From Citrobacter sp. Cu233 (GTDB taxonomy: Bacteria > Pseudomonadota > Gammaproteobacteria > Enterobacterales > Enterobacteriaceae), in contig NZ_JAOWIF010000042.1 in the NCBI RefSeq assembly GCF_030332225.1, positions 92,176 through 156,175 of the forward strand: a DNA stretch of 64,000 nucleotides. The letters are read 5' to 3'. Positions within the stretch are counted from its first letter, which is position 1, and every line of letters starts with the position of its first letter. The notes under the pieces are model-generated. The model was not told the DNA's origin and searched no databases. It saw only the letters and a list, made by a program, of their open reading frames with translations. Made by a program: the position numbers and the translations under genes. Positions 61,774-64,000 of the stretch are shown in pieces.

Positions 61774-61874
61774 TATTATTAGTCACTAAGCTACAAAATA
61801 ATCATTATAGCTTTTTATGTTTTTTTATTTTATATACTAAAGGACATTTGCATTACTAAATTAAGTTGTTGTCA

Positions 61875-62330
61875 TTAACTAAACCTTTCATCTAGAATAT
61901 GTATAATAATCATTGAGGTATAATTAAAGTACGCATTTGTCTTTTCAGGTTGTTTGGCTAAGGTGTCATCATACCCCGGAAATATTTTTGTATACTCTTT
62001 GGTTTTAAATACTAGATTTTCGGGAAGATTTGGATTTTGATATAGGCTGCAAAAATTATTTATATGAAGGTAAAACTTCAGTTTTGAGATACTTATATAT
62101 TTTTGTTCGTTGTCACGATGCCAAACTAAAATCTCAAGAATGTGGCTCAACATTAGAAGTGCTCTAAAGTTCCAAATTTCATTTGAAATTCCATAAACAT
62201 CTTTAATTTCATTTTCAAATATCTTTAGAATGCTTTCCGTTGTTCCATGAATAAACTCGATTTTAAGCTTTTTTGAAAACATTAGTTTCTTATATCGATA
62301 TTTCCATATATTACATATTTTGAATTCCAT
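61875..62330 (-). pseudogene. Possible remnant of an IcmO/TrbC-type coupling protein
   Basis: The open frame runs from 62432 to 61875; I quote it from the first Met with sensible composition (62330, about 151 residues). No ribosome site supports any start. A segment of helices (RALLMLSHILEILVWHRD, then LKFYLHINNFCSLYQNPNLP, then IFPGYDDTLAKQPEKT and YFNYTSMIII) matches my memory of the order in DotL/IcmO/TrbC conjugation ATPases. In those it is an internal stretch of a ~750-residue protein. The flanking ATPase parts are absent, so this looks like a fragment. It could instead be an unrelated small protein. Confidence 0.35.
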
Positions 62331-62432
62331 TATGTTAGAGTGAATGAGGGTAAGGGTTTTATTTTTAATAACAATTGTTGTCCTCCTATGTTTTTTTGAT
62401 AAAGTTACCTCGTTTATTATAATAGTCAACAC

Positions 62433-62685
62433 GGCGGTTGTTATTAGTTAATATATAAAACAATCAATCATTCAATTAATTGTTTAACAGTTTCCTTATA
62501 GGGATTAAATGTTTAAGAATTACAATATAATGTGAGTAATAAATATCTTCAAAGCAGATGATGACGAGTGTATTGTCTATTTGTCTGGGTATGAGTTTTG
62601 TGCATTTTCTGACTGAAAGGAAGAAAATCAAGGGAAACTTTAAGAAGCGGAGCTTCTAAGAGTTAGCCCTTGCTTATAATCTTTC
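62433..62685 (-). other. Downstream gap of the nuclease pair
   Basis: AT-rich, no gene seen. AGAAGC and GCTTCT (62643-62657) form a short hairpin just after the BamHI-like gene's stop on the minus strand, possibly a weak terminator. Confidence 0.4.
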
Positions 62686-63282
62686 CTAAAATTTTGCTCG
62701 TCCATCTGTGCCCTTAGGGATTAAAGGAGCATTGACATCTTCCTCGTCATGTTCTACTTCTATGACTGATAAGTAGCCATTGGCTATATTAAAATTTCTC
62801 CAAAAATTAAAATAAGGTGATAGTTCTTGATAATTTCCTATCCGATCAGTTAGAAAAGGATACATTTCACGAGAAGGTAAAATTAATGTTCCTCCGAGTA
62901 GTGAACCATTTAATATTCCTAAACAAATTTTATTTAATGCTCTGTGTGATGAAGATATGTTCCCAGTTTCCCATTCCACAGCAAAATAAAGATGATCTGT
63001 AATGGGATATACAGCATCAATCGGACCAGCATTACTTTCAGAGGAAATCTTTAGTCTTTGCTCTAAGAACCACCCCTTGCTATACAAGTGAGCCATACAT
63101 TCTTGTTTTATAGGTTTTACTCCATTTCCTTTATATGTAGGGTTAATTGAGAAACGATCATTTCCTTGAGGCCATACAGCTTTTTCAATAGCATTATATA
63201 TATCATTTTTTAGATGTATAATGGCCGATGAATTTGTAAAATTATCATTCGCAATTAAGACTGTTTCTCTTTTCATTCTCAT
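62686..63282 (-). CDS. BamHI-family restriction endonuclease homologue
   Basis: 198-residue PD-(D/E)xK nuclease strikingly like BamHI. Order of shared features: VWP (37-39), NGVKPIKQEC (53-62), GPID with Asp89, AVEWETGNIS with Glu103 and Glu105, SHRALNK (112-118), LTDRIGNYQELSPYF (144-158) and PLIPKGTDG (186-194). BamHI has the equivalents D94, E111, E113 and PLIPKGSDG. Glu74 may correspond to its E77. Starts at 63282 after AAAAAGGAC (a second ATG is at 63276). No methyltransferase is visible on the covered side. A related gene precedes it on the same strand. Confidence 0.85.
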   Translation of the reverse strand: MRMKRETVLIANDNFTNSSAIIHLKNDIYNAIEKAVWPQGNDRFSINPTYKGNGVKPIKQECMAHLYSKGWFLEQRLKISSESNAGPIDAVYPITDHLYFAVEWETGNISSSHRALNKICLGILNGSLLGGTLILPSREMYPFLTDRIGNYQELSPYFNFWRNFNIANGYLSVIEVEHDEEDVNAPLIPKGTDGRAKF

Positions 63283-63346
63283 TATTAGTAAGTCCTTTTT
63301 CAGTGCTAAATTTTCAATAGGTTTTATTTTGATGTAAGTAGTGTGT

Positions 63347-64000
63347 TTACTTGAATGGTGCCTTTAGAAATTCTAATCCATCTTTTTTAGTGAATATTTC
63401 AAAGTTAGTTTCAAGATCTCTTCGATATGTATTCTCTAATTCGTAAAGTTCACCATTTGCTCCTAAAAATGGGGCTGTTTGCAAAAATTCATCAGGTGCA
63501 AAACCAATGCAAATTAGTGGTAAGGATATTTGAGATATGTAGGCTCTATTTTTTAGTTCTTGAAATGAACCATTTCTATTTGATACGGGCCAAATTCTAG
63601 TGGCTGAGTTTCTCTTATCAATACTTGTAATGAAGCAACCTCCGTCAATATGACCATCGTGGAAGAGGTTGTTTAGTTTGTTGATGGCTCTAAAAGAACT
63701 AGCAACATTTCCTGTTTCAAATTCGATACCAATTTTATAGTGATAATTTACCTTCTCAATATCGAATAAATGTTCTATGTCATTAAGTTCTGGTATACTA
63801 AAGCATAATCTATCTACATACATCCCATAAAACATAGGGAATAATGTGTATATTACATTATTGGGTAGTTTTTTGGATTCTATATATTTAAATGCTACTT
63901 CCAGTATTTTATTTTTATCTTTTATTCTATACGCAAATCCATTATATTCAACTTTTATTAGCCCATCTATTCTTTGTTGGTTTAAACTATTTTCACCCAA
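63347..64000 (-). CDS. Second BamHI-like nuclease (5' end beyond the window)
   Basis: 217 residues visible; the frame is open to the last base, so the start lies outside. It has the same catalytic core as its neighbour: IGIEFETGNVASS with Glu93 and Glu95 (window numbering), FRAINKLNNL following, then GSFQEL and LICIGFAPDEF...APFL, which line up with BamHI's NFEEL and FIFIGF...VPLIP. The first carboxylate may be Asp63 in MYVDRLCF, making the D-to-E gap longer than in BamHI. It lacks the PKGTDG tail. It is 64 bases upstream of the other nuclease gene and likely cotranscribed. Confidence 0.75.
   Translation of the reverse strand: MGENSLNQQRIDGLIKVEYNGFAYRIKDKNKILEVAFKYIESKKLPNNVIYTLFPMFYGMYVDRLCFSIPELNDIEHLFDIEKVNYHYKIGIEFETGNVASSFRAINKLNNLFHDGHIDGGCFITSIDKRNSATRIWPVSNRNGSFQELKNRAYISQISLPLICIGFAPDEFLQTAPFLGANGELYELENTYRRDLETNFEIFTKKDGLEFLKAPFK

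Overview
The window is chromosomal DNA of an enterobacterium. Gene content and order (yjfF, fbp, mpl, darP, pmbA, cybC, nrdG-nrdD, treCBR, mgtA, ridA, pyrIB, tabA, argI, rraB, miaE, yjgM, valS-holC-pepA, lptFG, yjgR, idn genes, ahr, leuX) follow the 95-97 min region of the Escherichia/Salmonella map. An arginine deiminase operon, miaE, a 17-codon mgtL and a 33-codon pyrL place it near Salmonella and Citrobacter rather than E. coli. A Citrobacter-like genus is my best guess, made from memory of these genomes and not from a search.

Layout. 1-7.5 kb: the end of a galactofuranose-type ABC transporter, a chemoreceptor with almost no sensor domain behind a sigma-28-like promoter, then core housekeeping genes. 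7.8-15.2 kb: a nine-gene cluster with a small PRD protein, a Cys/Gly-rich cytoplasmic protein, a DUF4312-like protein, two polytopic membrane proteins (DUF4311- and DUF4310-like), a metal-dependent amidohydrolase, a PLP-dependent DgaE-type lyase, a KDGP aldolase and a PRD/EIIA regulator. The catabolic half resembles D-glucosaminate breakdown, but the membrane half belongs to no transporter class I know. 15.3-15.8 kb: a relBE toxin-antitoxin pair with a palindromic operator. 15.8-26 kb: anaerobic ribonucleotide reductase, trehalose uptake and hydrolysis, and the Mg2+ transporter with its leader peptide. 26.6-29.5 kb: a complete TRAP transporter without catabolic genes. 29.5-39.2 kb: ridA, pyrLBI, the arc operon (deiminase, carbamate kinase, catabolic ornithine carbamoyltransferase, YfcC-type carrier), an ArgR paralogue lacking the arginine-binding aspartates, tabA and biosynthetic argI with an ARG box pair. 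39.3-57.4 kb: rraB, miaE, an unknown membrane-anchored protein, yjgM, valS-holC, pepA, lptFG, yjgR, the idn genes and ahr.

At the 3' end of the leuX tRNA (57.73 kb) base composition drops sharply and a genomic island begins: a P4-type integrase, a DUF6387-like protein, an AlpA-type regulator, two unknown proteins (one with an ADP-ribosyltransferase-like pattern), a probable remnant of a conjugative coupling protein, and two tandem genes whose products share the BamHI catalytic core. The second of these runs off the window. No methyltransferase is visible beside them. The tandem BamHI-like pair and the DUF4310/4311/4312 cluster are the best candidates for undescribed systems.

Repeats are frequent between genes: REP/BIME units, one full ERIC element inside the idn operon and one collapsed ERIC after pmbA.
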